Shown here piece after piece: positions 7,587 through 16,611 of a DNA stretch of 39,160 nt; positions within the stretch are counted from its first letter, which is position 1; every line of letters begins with the position of its first letter. The position numbers and the translations under genes were made by a program. The stretch comes from DASXTB01 sp036505615 (GTDB lineage Bacteria; Acidobacteriota; UBA6911; JACQSX01), in contig DASXTB010000065.1 in NCBI GenBank assembly GCA_036505615.1, forward strand, positions 1 to 39,160. Reading direction: 5' to 3'. The notes under the pieces are model-generated. The model did no database searches and had not been told where the DNA came from. It saw only the letters and a program-made list of their open reading frames with translations.

Positions 7587-10500
7587 ATGAAAAAGCACTG
7601 CATCTCTATACTTCTCTTTGCATGCCTGGCCGCGCTGTTCGGCTTGAGCGGCACCTCTCTCGCCCAGACGGCGACGGGAACCATCTTGGGCACGGTGCGG
7701 GACAACACCGGCGCGGTCATCCCAGGAGCGGAAGTCACCATTACGGAAGCCAACAAGGGTACGTCCCAGAAGTACCTAACCGATGACACCGGCTCCTACA
7801 GCGCTCCTTTTCTGATTCCCGGCACATACACTGTGTTGGTAGAGATGCAGGGATTCAAGAAACAAGTCCGTCCCGGCGTGATCCTTCAGGTGGATCAAAA
7901 AGCACGCGTTGATTTTGTTCTGGAAGTAGGAGAGGTGAGCGAGACAGTTAGTGTCGTGGCGGCAGCGCCGCTCATCAAGGCCGATTCGTCGGAGCTGGGA
8001 GAGGTTATCGAGGAGCGCGCCGTCAAAGAGCTGCCCTTGAACGGGCGAAATTTTGCGCAGCTTGTGTACCTGACTCCAGGGGTAACCGCCGGCCAGGTAG
8101 GCGAGAATCTTTCCGGCGCCAGTACTTTCAATCCGCGGGGAGCTTCCAATTTCAACGCCCTGGGGCATCATGCCAATTCGAACGCCTGGATGGTGGACGG
8201 CATCGACAACAACGAGTATACCTTCAACACTGTTATTGTTACGCCGTCGGTCGAATCCGTGCGCGAGTTTAAAGTGCTGACCGGCACTTACTCGGCTGAG
8301 TTCGGGCGGGGCGCCGGCGTCGTTTTGGTTTCCACAAAGTCCGGCAGCAACGACATTCACGGATCTCTTTTTGAGTTTCTGCGCAATCGAAAACTGGATG
8401 CGAAGAACTTCTTTGCGCTGCCCACCCAGCCCAAGGCGCCTTTTGATCGAAACCAGTTTGGCGCCGCTTTCGGCGGGCCTGTGTACATTCCCAAGCTGTA
8501 CGACGGGCACAACCGCACCTTCATCTTCGGCGATTATTCCGGATTGCGGGAGCATCGAGGTTTGACGTTTGTCAATACAGTGCCGACGGCAAAAACGCGT
8601 GCCGGCGATTTCAGCGAATACGTTGATTCTCAGGGAAAACTGATACTGGTTTACGATCCTCTGACTACACGGCGCAATCCAAATTTCGACGCCACCAAGC
8701 CGGTGAGCGCCTCCAATCCGCAGTTTCTGCGGGATCCGTTCCTGAACAATGTCATACCGGGTAACCGCATCAACAAAGTGGGTTTGAACGTCGCCAGCAT
8801 TTACCCGCTGCCCAACCTGCCCGGAAACTTCAACAACTTCATTTCGACGGCTAACCGCGTCGTCGATGACAATGCCTTCAACATCCGCGTCGACCATAAG
8901 ATCAGCGGCAAGGACTCCTTGTTCGTGCGATACAGCTTTGACCAGTACCGTTTGGACGCGCCTCAGGGCCAGGCTCAGTGCTGCTTGCCTACCCCGCCTG
9001 AGGCTGCAAAACGGTTCGATCTCGGTCCGTTCGTTGCTGGAATCCAAAACACGAGGTTGCGCACGCAAGGTTCTGCGGTCAATCTGACGCACATTTTCCA
9101 GCCAAACTTAATCAATGAGTTTCGCGCCGGGTTTGCGCGCACCACGCCGGCTACCTTCCAATCGGATTTTGGTCACTTGGCGGCTGAGTCTCTCGGTATC
9201 AGGGGAATCAACGTCTCTCAATTTACAACCGGGTTGCCCAATCTCAACGTGCAGGATTTTACCGGCCTCAGCGGAGGTCCCGCGTTCTTGCCGGTCAATC
9301 CTCGGCAAACTCACTATCAACTTGACGACAACATCTTTTGGACGCGCGGACGCCACCAGTTGAAGTTCGGCTATCACTACGTTCGCCGCCTGGTTTCACC
9401 TTTTACCAACACGGACACGCGCAGCACCCTGAACTTCAATCGCAACTTTACTAACGATCCCGCCACCAACACACAAGGTTCCGGGTTGGCAACACTGCTG
9501 GTCGGGTACTCAACGGGCGGATCGCGAGGCTTCCTGCTTGAACCCTACTATATGACCAATGAGGAGCATGCGATCTTCATTCAGGATGACTTCAAGGTCT
9601 CTCCTCGTCTAACGCTCAATATCGGCCTGCGTTACGAGGTATATGTGCCGGACGAGGAGATTCGCAACCGCCTGGTAAATTTCGACATGGAACGCTTAAC
9701 ACTGGTCTATGCTAACGAAGACGACACTTCCAGGTCGGTTAACAAATCCACGCAGTTTGGAAATTTTGGGCCGCGCATCGGTCTGGCCTGGGATATGTTT
9801 GGGGATGCAAAAACAGTCCTGCGGGCCGGCTACGGGCTGAGTTATTTCCCCGAACCCCATTCCGCTTCCAACCTGCTCGGGCAGCAAGTTCCTTACACCA
9901 TCTCGCAGAATTTCTCGCCCGAAGTGAATCCGCTCGATTTTTCACGCGTGCCTGCCATCGACAATCCGTTCCCGCCCATACAGCGGGTCAAGCCATTGAC
10001 CACGGCGGAATTGAATGCCGCCAATCCTCGAGTCTTAGGGCACGCGTTTCATAACCTGACACCATATGATCAGTCCTGGAACTTGGACATCGAGCGGGAG
10101 CTCAGTTCCACGCTGGTTTGGGAAACGGCTTATGCAGGCACGCGGGGAATCCACATCACATTCTTCTACAATCCAAACGAGGTGCAACCGGGGCTGGGAT
10201 CGCAGGCGTCGCGGCGGCTGATCCAGCCGCTCAGCAACGTTTCGACCATTCTTCAGGCCGATCCACGCAACATGTCCACCTACCACAGCCTGCAGACGAA
10301 ATTATTGAAGCGTTATTCGCAGGGACTGCAGTTTTTATTCGGTTACACCTACAGCAAAGTGCTTGATTTTGGCGGATCGGCCGCAAGCGGCGGCGGCGCG
10401 ACAGGCGCTCCGCAGACTGTCACCAACCTGCGAGCCGGGCGCGGAGCGGCAGGTTTTGACATCAAGCATCGCGCGGTGATCAGCTCCGTCTACGAGCTTC

Positions 10501-10988
10501 CCTTTGGTCCGGGAAAGAAGTGGGGACCCCAGGATCGGTTCTTAGGAAACATCTTGGGAAACTGGCAGCTCAGTGGAATAACGGTGTTAAGTACGGGACG
10601 GCCCTTCAACGTAAATCTTGCAACCGGGGTTAATAACGGTGCGCCGAGCTGGCCAAATCGTAGTGGCAAGGGAACCCAGGAACATCCGACCGTGGATTTG
10701 TGGTTCAATCCTGCCGATTTTGTGGCGCCGCCGCCCAACACTTACGGCAATGTGGCTCGGGGCGTTCTGTATGCGCCCGGGCAAGTGAACTTCGATACGT
10801 CTCTGGTCAAGAACATTGCCGTCAACGAGCGATGGAAGGTGCAGTTGCGCGCGGATGCTTTCAATCTATTTAACCATCCTCAGTTCGGTTTTCCCGATGC
10901 CTCCATCGGCTCCAAGACCGTTGGCAAGATAACTTCCACGATCGCCGACAACCGGGATATTCAGTTAGCGCTGAAGATTGAGTTTTAG
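7587..10988 (+). CDS. TonB-dependent receptor with carboxypeptidase-regulatory-like domain
   Basis: The 1133-residue product has a Sec signal (about residues 1-26, ending SGTSLAQ). A CarboxypepD_reg-like beta-sandwich follows at about 28-110 (GTILGTVRDNTGAVIPGAEV). The plug lies at about 125-240 (ELPLNGRNFAQLVYLTPGV) and the rest is a long outer-membrane barrel. It ends with an aromatic C-terminal residue (LALKIEF), as expected for BAM insertion. This architecture is the expanded receptor type of Acidobacteriota, likely taking up large or oligomeric organic substrates. The ribosome site AAGGAGA is about 5 nt before the ATG. Substrate not readable from sequence; the surrounding genes suggest a saccharide or sugar-acid polymer. 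Confidence 0.95.
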   Translation: MKKHCISILLFACLAALFGLSGTSLAQTATGTILGTVRDNTGAVIPGAEVTITEANKGTSQKYLTDDTGSYSAPFLIPGTYTVLVEMQGFKKQVRPGVILQVDQKARVDFVLEVGEVSETVSVVAAAPLIKADSSELGEVIEERAVKELPLNGRNFAQLVYLTPGVTAGQVGENLSGASTFNPRGASNFNALGHHANSNAWMVDGIDNNEYTFNTVIVTPSVESVREFKVLTGTYSAEFGRGAGVVLVSTKSGSNDIHGSLFEFLRNRKLDAKNFFALPTQPKAPFDRNQFGAAFGGPVYIPKLYDGHNRTFIFGDYSGLREHRGLTFVNTVPTAKTRAGDFSEYVDSQGKLILVYDPLTTRRNPNFDATKPVSASNPQFLRDPFLNNVIPGNRINKVGLNVASIYPLPNLPGNFNNFISTANRVVDDNAFNIRVDHKISGKDSLFVRYSFDQYRLDAPQGQAQCCLPTPPEAAKRFDLGPFVAGIQNTRLRTQGSAVNLTHIFQPNLINEFRAGFARTTPATFQSDFGHLAAESLGIRGINVSQFTTGLPNLNVQDFTGLSGGPAFLPVNPRQTHYQLDDNIFWTRGRHQLKFGYHYVRRLVSPFTNTDTRSTLNFNRNFTNDPATNTQGSGLATLLVGYSTGGSRGFLLEPYYMTNEEHAIFIQDDFKVSPRLTLNIGLRYEVYVPDEEIRNRLVNFDMERLTLVYANEDDTSRSVNKSTQFGNFGPRIGLAWDMFGDAKTVLRAGYGLSYFPEPHSASNLLGQQVPYTISQNFSPEVNPLDFSRVPAIDNPFPPIQRVKPLTTAELNAANPRVLGHAFHNLTPYDQSWNLDIERELSSTLVWETAYAGTRGIHITFFYNPNEVQPGLGSQASRRLIQPLSNVSTILQADPRNMSTYHSLQTKLLKRYSQGLQFLFGYTYSKVLDFGGSAASGGGATGAPQTVTNLRAGRGAAGFDIKHRAVISSVYELPFGPGKKWGPQDRFLGNILGNWQLSGITVLSTGRPFNVNLATGVNNGAPSWPNRSGKGTQEHPTVDLWFNPADFVAPPPNTYGNVARGVLYAPGQVNFDTSLVKNIAVNERWKVQLRADAFNLFNHPQFGFPDASIGSKTVGKITSTIADNRDIQLALKIEF

Positions 10989-10996
10989 GGGGTGTT

Positions 10997-11078
10997 TGTA
11001 GACACCGAAGGCGTCAGAAGAGAATAGCCGGGGGCAGAGCGCGTTTTTGCGCGGCGCCCCCGGTCGCCGATGTCTACC
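10997..11078 (+). terminator. Nested GC-rich hairpin after the TonB receptor gene
   Basis: Inner arms CCGGGGGC (from 11028) and GCCCCCGG (ending 11063) flank a GCGCG-TTTTT-GCGC loop region. Outer arms TGTAGACA and TGTCTACC add a second layer. There is no U-tract, so it is either a non-canonical 3' structure or a REP-like repeat. The gap up to 11233 holds nothing else except a short CACC-CTGAAG-GGGTG hairpin near 11088. Confidence 0.45.
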
Positions 11079-11233
11079 AACATCAAGCACCCTGAAGGGG
11101 TGCGATAAGAATGCCTGAGACGTCTCGTGTGAAAATACATGGCCCAGGTCGTGTCGACGCACATTTTCATGCGCAGTACTGGAATCGTATGATTCAGGAA
11201 TAACTTTGGGGAGTTTTTGAAAAGGAGTGGAAC

Positions 11234-12004
11234 ATGCAACGCTATCGAGTCCTCCTTCTCTTCATTCTTAGTATCGTCTGCCTGTTTATCGTCATTTATT
11301 ACGGCCAACCCGCAAGCAAAGTGAAAGCTGCCCGGCAGACGGACAAGAAACCGTCCCAGTCGGAAATCTACGAGGAATTCAAGAAGGCGAGCACCGGCAA
11401 CATCTCCGATGCGGTGGACGAAGCGACCGGGCACCGCGGCTTCATGTACCACGATATGAAGCCGATCTTCAAAGCCAAGATCATCGGGCCGGCGGCCACC
11501 GCGGTGCTGCGTCCAGTCTTGAAGACCGACACCACGAACTACCCCAATTATCAGCTTCAAATTCTGGATGAAGCGCCTGCCGGCAGCGTGATCGTCTATG
11601 TACTGGAAGAAGGCCTGGAAACGGCGGGAATTGGAAACCTGATGTCCACCACCGGCAAGGTGCGCGGCCTGGCCGGAGCAGTTATTGACGGCGGCGCGCG
11701 TGATGTGGATGAGATTGAAGAGATCGGGTTTCCGGTATTCAGCCGCAGCATCACGCCGGCCACTTCAATCGGACGCTACGTGAGTGTGGCCAAGCAGGTA
11801 CCAGTGATGTGCGCCGGGGTGCTGGTTCGGCCCGGCGACTACATCATCGGCGATCAGACAGGCGTGGTTGTCGTGCCGACCGAAAAAGTTTCTCAGGTCG
11901 TCCAGTTGCTTCGCAAGTACGACGACAAAGAAAGCAAAATGATTCCGATCATCAAAGAGACCAAGTCGATGCTGAAGGCGTTGGAGAGGTATGGGCGGTA
12001 TTGA
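11234..12004 (+). CDS. RraA-family aldolase-like protein, membrane-anchored or exported
   Basis: The 256-residue product has an N-terminal hydrophobic segment (RVLLLFILSIVCLFIVIYYG, residues 5-24) without an obvious cleavage site, so a membrane anchor is likely. The RraA/HMG-CHA aldolase fold follows. It shows GLAGAVIDGGARDVDEI with the Arg-Asp pair used for substrate and metal binding, and GDYIIGDQTGVVVVP near the end. Family members cleave 4-carboxy-4-hydroxy-2-oxo acids, decarboxylate oxaloacetate, or regulate RNase E; the extracytoplasmic location argues against the last. Ribosome site AAAGGAG lies 7 nt before the ATG. A second exported paralogue is convergent with it 266 bp away. Confidence 0.85.
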   Translation: MQRYRVLLLFILSIVCLFIVIYYGQPASKVKAARQTDKKPSQSEIYEEFKKASTGNISDAVDEATGHRGFMYHDMKPIFKAKIIGPAATAVLRPVLKTDTTNYPNYQLQILDEAPAGSVIVYVLEEGLETAGIGNLMSTTGKVRGLAGAVIDGGARDVDEIEEIGFPVFSRSITPATSIGRYVSVAKQVPVMCAGVLVRPGDYIIGDQTGVVVVPTEKVSQVVQLLRKYDDKESKMIPIIKETKSMLKALERYGRY

Positions 12005-12032
12005 TTTTGGGCCACGGATATACGCGGGTTGG

Positions 12033-12240
12033 CGCGGATCTGGGATTCACCACCAGGGGAGCGGAGAGACGGTCTGAGGACCGTCTCAACTTGGCATCAA
12101 TTGTTTCTCACTGTGGGCCCCTTGGTCGCGGAATCCCTCCTGCCATTAAGTCGATTTTGCGAAAAAGGGATGGGGGCTGAGGCGGCCCTCAGGCCGTCTC
12201 TCCACTCCTTAGTGTCCCGGTGGTGAATCCCAGATCTGCG
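12033..12240. repeat. Nested inverted-repeat element between convergent RraA genes
   Basis: Outer arms 12033-12054 and 12219-12240 are reverse complements at 21 of 22 positions. Inside lie two hairpins: GAGACGGTC-TGAG-GACCGTCTC (12066-12087) and GAGGCGGCC-CTCA-GGCCGTCTC (12179-12200). The segment 12127-12205 resembles 26527-26660. Traces of a 10-bp period flank both sides (GCGTTCATCC). It could act as a bidirectional terminator. Confidence 0.7.
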
Positions 12241-12270
12241 TTCATCCGCGTTCATCCGAGGCTAAGTTGC

Positions 12271-13155
12271 TTATTTGCCTAGCTTCTTCTTCAAATACTC
12301 CTCGTACTCCTTCTTCAGTGCCGGATCCTTAGGCGTAGGATAAAGATCGCTCGACTTGTACTTCCCGGTGAGGAATTTCATTTTCGTCCATTCGTCATGA
12401 ATGTGTGTGGTCTCTGCTTTGGTGACGATCTCCTCGACCAGGTGCGGAGGAATAAAGTAGACGCCTTCGCGGTCGCCGAAGACCACGTCGCCGGGCATAA
12501 CGGTCGCGTTTCCGATGCGGATGGGGATATTGACGCCGGTCAGCATTACATTTCCTATGGCTGATGGGTGGACCGCGCGAAAATATCCGGCCATCTCGAT
12601 GGGAAAAATCCCTTCCAGGTCGCGAATGGACCCGTCGATAACAAAGCCTGTTTTTGTCGCGGCGAAAATAGCCGTGGCCAGGTTGTCGCCGACGAAAGTG
12701 CCATTATCAACCTTGCCAAACAGATCGACGACAATCACGTCACCTGGCTGCAGCATATCGATCACGCGCTGGTTCGCGTTGCGCCCCAGCCCCTTGGCGA
12801 GGGCCTCGGATTCGCTGACGTCAGCGACGTCCGGGCGAAGGGGCATAAACTGCGCCGTTACAGCGCGGCCCACCAGTTTGCGTCCCGGATGAAGCAGGCG
12901 CCAATTGCCCTCGAACTGGTTGGGAAACTTCGCTCCCGGCAACACGGTGAAGATTTCCTCCGAGCTGAGCTCCTTCACCTTCTCCAGCAGACGATCCGGC
13001 ACCTTGGGCCGGCCATCCTCAAAACGCTCGAAAGGATTTTTTGCGGTGTACTTGATCAACTGGTCGCGCGTGAAGGTAAATACCTGCGCCTGTGTCTGAA
13101 GGGATAAGGTAGCAAGACTGGCGACGAAGGTAATCAAACCGATAGTGGTTTTCAT
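12271..13155 (-). CDS. RraA-family protein with signal peptide
   Basis: The 294-residue product has a Sec signal (MKTTIGLITFVASLATLSLQTQAQ, cleavage near residue 24). An extra N-terminal region of about 80 residues precedes the RraA fold, which spans about 95-250. Diagnostic features are GDNLATAIFAA, FVIDGSIRDLEGI with the Arg-Asp pair, and GDVVFGDREGVYFIP. It is longer than typical RraA proteins (about 160-240 residues). The C-terminus is rich in Lys and Glu. An extracytoplasmic aldolase or decarboxylase is likely; substrate unknown. It faces the other RraA gene across a hairpin repeat. Confidence 0.85.
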   Translation of the reverse strand: MKTTIGLITFVASLATLSLQTQAQVFTFTRDQLIKYTAKNPFERFEDGRPKVPDRLLEKVKELSSEEIFTVLPGAKFPNQFEGNWRLLHPGRKLVGRAVTAQFMPLRPDVADVSESEALAKGLGRNANQRVIDMLQPGDVIVVDLFGKVDNGTFVGDNLATAIFAATKTGFVIDGSIRDLEGIFPIEMAGYFRAVHPSAIGNVMLTGVNIPIRIGNATVMPGDVVFGDREGVYFIPPHLVEEIVTKAETTHIHDEWTKMKFLTGKYKSSDLYPTPKDPALKKEYEEYLKKKLGK

Positions 13156-13380
13156 ACTCGACCTCCTGCATAGGCCGCCTCTTAGGCGAATTACTCATGG
13201 CGAACTCTGTTCCAATGACATTAGTGAAATCCCAGTCGAGGCAACACGCGGTTGTCTCTTGCGCAGCGGTCGTTTTTGCCTCGGCTTTGTTTCTGGATTG
13301 AGCTCATTTGTTGGGGATTTCTTAAGGCGCTTCGGTAACTCGTTAGATTCTCCCCACGCTCCCTTACGGTCGCGGTACTG

Positions 13381-14745
13381 CTATCTGCCGAAGCTTTTCA
13401 TGACCTCCAGACATTCAATCATCGCCCTCCCCCCGTGATATCCCGCTTTCCAGATGTGGGCTTTGTCTCCCTGGGCCTTTCCCTCAGGCGTGATAGTGGC
13501 GTGCCACTCGCCGTTTTTCCAATCAACGATGTATTTGTCAATAAAGTCAAACGTTTTCTCGAAAACGGACAAGTACCTCGGCTCGTGTGTCAAGCGATAC
13601 ATGTACAGCGAGCTTACCAGCGCCTCCGCCTCGACCCACCACGTTTTGTTGCGGTTGTCGGCCGGCTGGTTAAACCGGCCGCTGTCGTAAAAACCGCCAT
13701 TGCGCTCATCGAAGCCGTATTTCAACGAATAGTCCCACAGCGCTCGATAGAGATCCAGCAGCGGATAGTTTGAAATGCCGGCGGCATCGCACGCGTCAGC
13801 GAGTAGCCAAACATTTTCAATGTCGTGGCCGTAAGACACGCGGGCAAAATCTCCCTCCAGTCTGGGAGTCCAATTGCGGTCGTATTTGTCGGTACAGGCC
13901 CCGAGGTCCTTGCGAACGACGGCATTGCTTTCAATATTGATCAGCTCAAGCAGACGATCCCGAGCCAGCGGCAATTTGCTAGCGCGGTAAAAGGTGGTGA
14001 GGGCTTCCAGCAAGTGCAGGTGCGTGTTCATCAGCTTGAAGCCCGGCTGCTGGCTGCCCATATACGATTTTTCTTCGGCAGGAGGCGTAGTCCAGTCTTC
14101 GTTGAAAAACTCAATATAGCCTCCATAAGTCTTGTCGTGCGCTTTGGCTTCCAAGAGGTTAAAGAAGCGGATGGCGAAATCGAGGACCTCCTTGTTCTGG
14201 CTCGCCAAATAATATTCCGACAGCGCATAAAGGCCGAAGGCTTGCCCGTAAAGATGCTTCCCCGCTTTTAACTGTCGATTTCCTGTGGCATCGACTTCCC
14301 AATAAAAGCCGCCGTTCCTCCGGTCCCACATTTTGTCTCTCAGAAATCGATAGCCCAGATCAGCAGCCTGTAAGTACTCTTTGCCGCCGTGACCGGCACG
14401 CGCCATCCGCGAGAAAAGCCAGACCGTGCGAGCCTGCGTCACGATCATCTTTGTCCCTTCGCCCTTGGGCTCGCCGGCAGGCCCAAAGTTAATAATGTAG
14501 CCGCCGTTCTTGCGATCGAGGCTCTTGGAGAACCAGAACGCCGCGATGTTTTCTTTCAGGATTTTTTCCAGTTTTGGGATGTAGGCCGCCACATTTGGAA
14601 TTTCGGATTGCGGACTGCGGATTGCGGATTTTGACTGGGGCACTTGAGGTACAAAGCGGTGGGGAGCCGAGACAGCGCTGTGGGGCAATAAAGAAGCTAA
14701 AAACAACAACCAGTGCCAGCGAAGAAGGCTTCCCTCGACGATCAC
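13381..14745 (-). CDS. AGE-family epimerase/isomerase, exported
   Basis: The 454-residue product starts with GTG, preceded by AGGAGC at good spacing. A signal peptide (RWHWLLFLASLLPHSAVSA) occupies residues 9-27. An (alpha/alpha)6 barrel of the N-acylglucosamine/cellobiose 2-epimerase family follows, with R106, H307 and E310 (GHDIENVWLL) and H415 (EWHATI) at positions matching the catalytic set. The enzyme should epimerise or isomerise a sugar. Residues 38-51 are encoded by a 7-bp tandem repeat and form a linker directly after the signal peptide. AGE epimerases are usually cytoplasmic, so export is notable. The gene follows the semialdehyde dehydrogenase in a minus-strand series with an intergenic MITE remnant. 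Confidence 0.88.
   Translation of the reverse strand: MIVEGSLLRWHWLLFLASLLPHSAVSAPHRFVPQVPQSKSAIRSPQSEIPNVAAYIPKLEKILKENIAAFWFSKSLDRKNGGYIINFGPAGEPKGEGTKMIVTQARTVWLFSRMARAGHGGKEYLQAADLGYRFLRDKMWDRRNGGFYWEVDATGNRQLKAGKHLYGQAFGLYALSEYYLASQNKEVLDFAIRFFNLLEAKAHDKTYGGYIEFFNEDWTTPPAEEKSYMGSQQPGFKLMNTHLHLLEALTTFYRASKLPLARDRLLELINIESNAVVRKDLGACTDKYDRNWTPRLEGDFARVSYGHDIENVWLLADACDAAGISNYPLLDLYRALWDYSLKYGFDERNGGFYDSGRFNQPADNRNKTWWVEAEALVSSLYMYRLTHEPRYLSVFEKTFDFIDKYIVDWKNGEWHATITPEGKAQGDKAHIWKAGYHGGRAMIECLEVMKSFGR
14605..14630. repeat. 7-bp tandem repeat inside the AGE epimerase gene
   Basis: GGATTGC, GGACTGC, GGATTGC and a partial unit run through the coding sequence just after the signal-peptide region. 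The encoded minus-strand residues are KSAIRSPQSEIPN. The same heptamer forms large intergenic arrays at 35215-35366 and 35476-35627. Confidence 0.85.
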
Positions 14746-14777
14746 GTTTTGCTCCTGTTGAAGAAATTGATTTCGTC

Positions 14778-14857
14778 TGTACGGGCGACTCTGTGTGGTC
14801 GCCCGTTCTCCAACCAGGGCCGCGGGTCCGGGCGGCCACGCAGGGCCGCCCGTACGA
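14778..14857 (+). mobile_element. MITE-like element, internally deleted copy 3
   Basis: Both terminal hairpins of the 150-bp element are present (14778-14805 and 14830-14857), but only about 24 bp separate them. The outer flanks (AAATTGATT before, ATCAGAT after) also match the other copies. It lies between the AGE epimerase and the semialdehyde dehydrogenase. Confidence 0.7.
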
Positions 14858-14969
14858 TCAGATAGACTTCTTCACTTTTACTGACCGTCTCGGCTCAGTT
14901 GCTATCTCGAACCGCAAAACCCGACACCCGAGACCCAAGAACCGAAACTGGAAACTCGAATCTCGAAAC

Positions 14970-16559
14970 TCACCAACTTTCCTTCGTCCACTGCCCATCG
15001 ACAAGGCGCCAGATGCTTCTTTTGTTTTCATTGCGCAGTTCCACGGGTAAAGCTTCCTGTGGGAAGTTCTGATAACAGATGGGGCGAGCAAATCGTTTGA
15101 TCGCCGCCGTTCCCACTGAGGTGAATTTTACATCGGTGGTTGCCGGATATGGACCGCCGTGATGCATTGACGGACACACTTCAACTCCTGTCGGGAAGCC
15201 ATTAAATATCAAGCGTCCAACTTTGTTTTCAAGCAGCGGCAGCAGGGAGCTGAATTCCTCCAGATCCTCGGGTGTCCCATGGACAGTGGCGGTCAGATGT
15301 CCCTTGAGGCTTTGCGCCACTTCTTTCATCTCTTCCCGCGAAGGGCAACTGACAATTAAAGTGGAAGGGCCGAATAGTTCTTCGCTGAGTGCGCGATTCT
15401 TCAAGAACGTCGTGGCGTCGGTCGCGAAAACGGTCGCTTGCGCTTCCGTTTTTGCGGGGTCCGGCGCCAATTCACCCTGCGCTGATGTCACTCCCACGAC
15501 TCTGCCAAACCTGCGCACACCTTCCTCATAAGACTCAAGGATAAGCGGGTGTAGCATTGTCGCGGGAGGAGTGCGCGCGATCAGCTGCCCCATTTCGGAG
15601 ATCAGCCGGCTCATGCTTTCGTCCTGCAGTCCAACGACCAGTCCGGGACAGGTGCAGAACTGCCCTACGCCAAGCGTGACCGATTGCATCAATCCTTCTG
15701 CAAATGCCTGGCGTCTTTCTTGCAGAGCTCTGGGAAGGATAAAAACCGGATTGATGCTGCCCATCTCGGCATACACCGGTATCGGGTCGGGCCGAGAAGC
15801 CGCTGCGTCGAAAATAGAACGCCCTGCTTGGTGCGAACCGGTAAAGCCGACTGCCTTGGTCAATGGGTGAGAGACCAGTCTGAGACTGACTTTGGGGCTT
15901 CTCCCGTGGACCAGGGAAAACATGCCGTCGGGCGCCCCCGTTGATTCAATTGCTCTTCGAATCGCTCGGGCGACCAATTCCGAAGTGCCGGGATGAGCTG
16001 GGTGTGCCTTGACGACTACCGGATTTCCCGCCGCCAGCGCCGACGCGGTGTCGCCACCCGCCACGGAAAATGCCAGCGGGAAATTGCTGGCTCCAAACAC
16101 TACCACCGGTCCGATGGGGATCAGCTTTCTCCGCAGGTCGGGCTTCGGAACCGGCTTTCTGTCCGGAATCGCGCGATCGATGCTGGCGTCCACCCACGAG
16201 CCTTCTTTTACCAAGGCTGCAAACATCCGAAGCTGGTTGACCGTGCGGGAGCGTTCACTAACTAGTCTGTCTTTGGGCAATGCGGTCTCGGCGTTAGCCC
16301 TCTGAATTAGAGTGTCTTCGAGGGCCAGAATCTCACCGGCGATCTTTTCCAAAAGATCCGCGATATCGTCCGCAGTTCCCTTGCGGTATTCAAGGAACGC
16401 CTGGTGGGCGGCCTGTAGGGCCTGATCTACTTCAGACTCAGTGGCCTCATAAAATAGCGGGTCCAGTTTCTCTCCCAGGGACGGAGCGTAAGCTCGGAAT
16501 CCCTCTGTTGCGCGGGCGGAGACTTCCTTACCGATGATATTTTTGCCATGAAGATCCAT
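14970..16559 (-). CDS. Alpha-ketoglutaric semialdehyde dehydrogenase (2,5-dioxovalerate dehydrogenase)
   Basis: The 529-residue aldehyde dehydrogenase begins MDLHGKNIIGKE, typical of the sugar-acid-linked KGSADH branch. It has N159 in FGASNFP, K184, the general base E265 (YAEMGS) and the nucleophile C302 (GQFCTCPG). It oxidises alpha-ketoglutaric semialdehyde to 2-oxoglutarate, usually with NADP. No export signal is present, so it acts in the cytoplasm. It lies 52 bp after a 2-keto-3-deoxy-arabinonate dehydratase-like gene, giving the last two steps of a Weimberg-type pathway. A four-unit heptamer array (16566-16593) occupies most of that gap and replaces a clear ribosome site. Confidence 0.92.
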   Translation of the reverse strand: MDLHGKNIIGKEVSARATEGFRAYAPSLGEKLDPLFYEATESEVDQALQAAHQAFLEYRKGTADDIADLLEKIAGEILALEDTLIQRANAETALPKDRLVSERSRTVNQLRMFAALVKEGSWVDASIDRAIPDRKPVPKPDLRRKLIPIGPVVVFGASNFPLAFSVAGGDTASALAAGNPVVVKAHPAHPGTSELVARAIRRAIESTGAPDGMFSLVHGRSPKVSLRLVSHPLTKAVGFTGSHQAGRSIFDAAASRPDPIPVYAEMGSINPVFILPRALQERRQAFAEGLMQSVTLGVGQFCTCPGLVVGLQDESMSRLISEMGQLIARTPPATMLHPLILESYEEGVRRFGRVVGVTSAQGELAPDPAKTEAQATVFATDATTFLKNRALSEELFGPSTLIVSCPSREEMKEVAQSLKGHLTATVHGTPEDLEEFSSLLPLLENKVGRLIFNGFPTGVEVCPSMHHGGPYPATTDVKFTSVGTAAIKRFARPICYQNFPQEALPVELRNENKRSIWRLVDGQWTKESW

Positions 16560-16565
16560 AGTTAA

Positions 16566-16593
16566 TCCGTTGTCAGTCGTCCGTGGTCAGTTG
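16566..16593. repeat. Four 7-bp units in the gap between pathway genes
   Basis: TCCGTTG, TCAGTCG, TCCGTGG and TCAGTTG run 7 to 34 nt ahead of the semialdehyde dehydrogenase start. This is the same heptamer family as at 7144-7171 and 19496-19523. Confidence 0.85.
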
Positions 16594-16611
16594 CTTTTGT
16601 GCGAACTCAAG

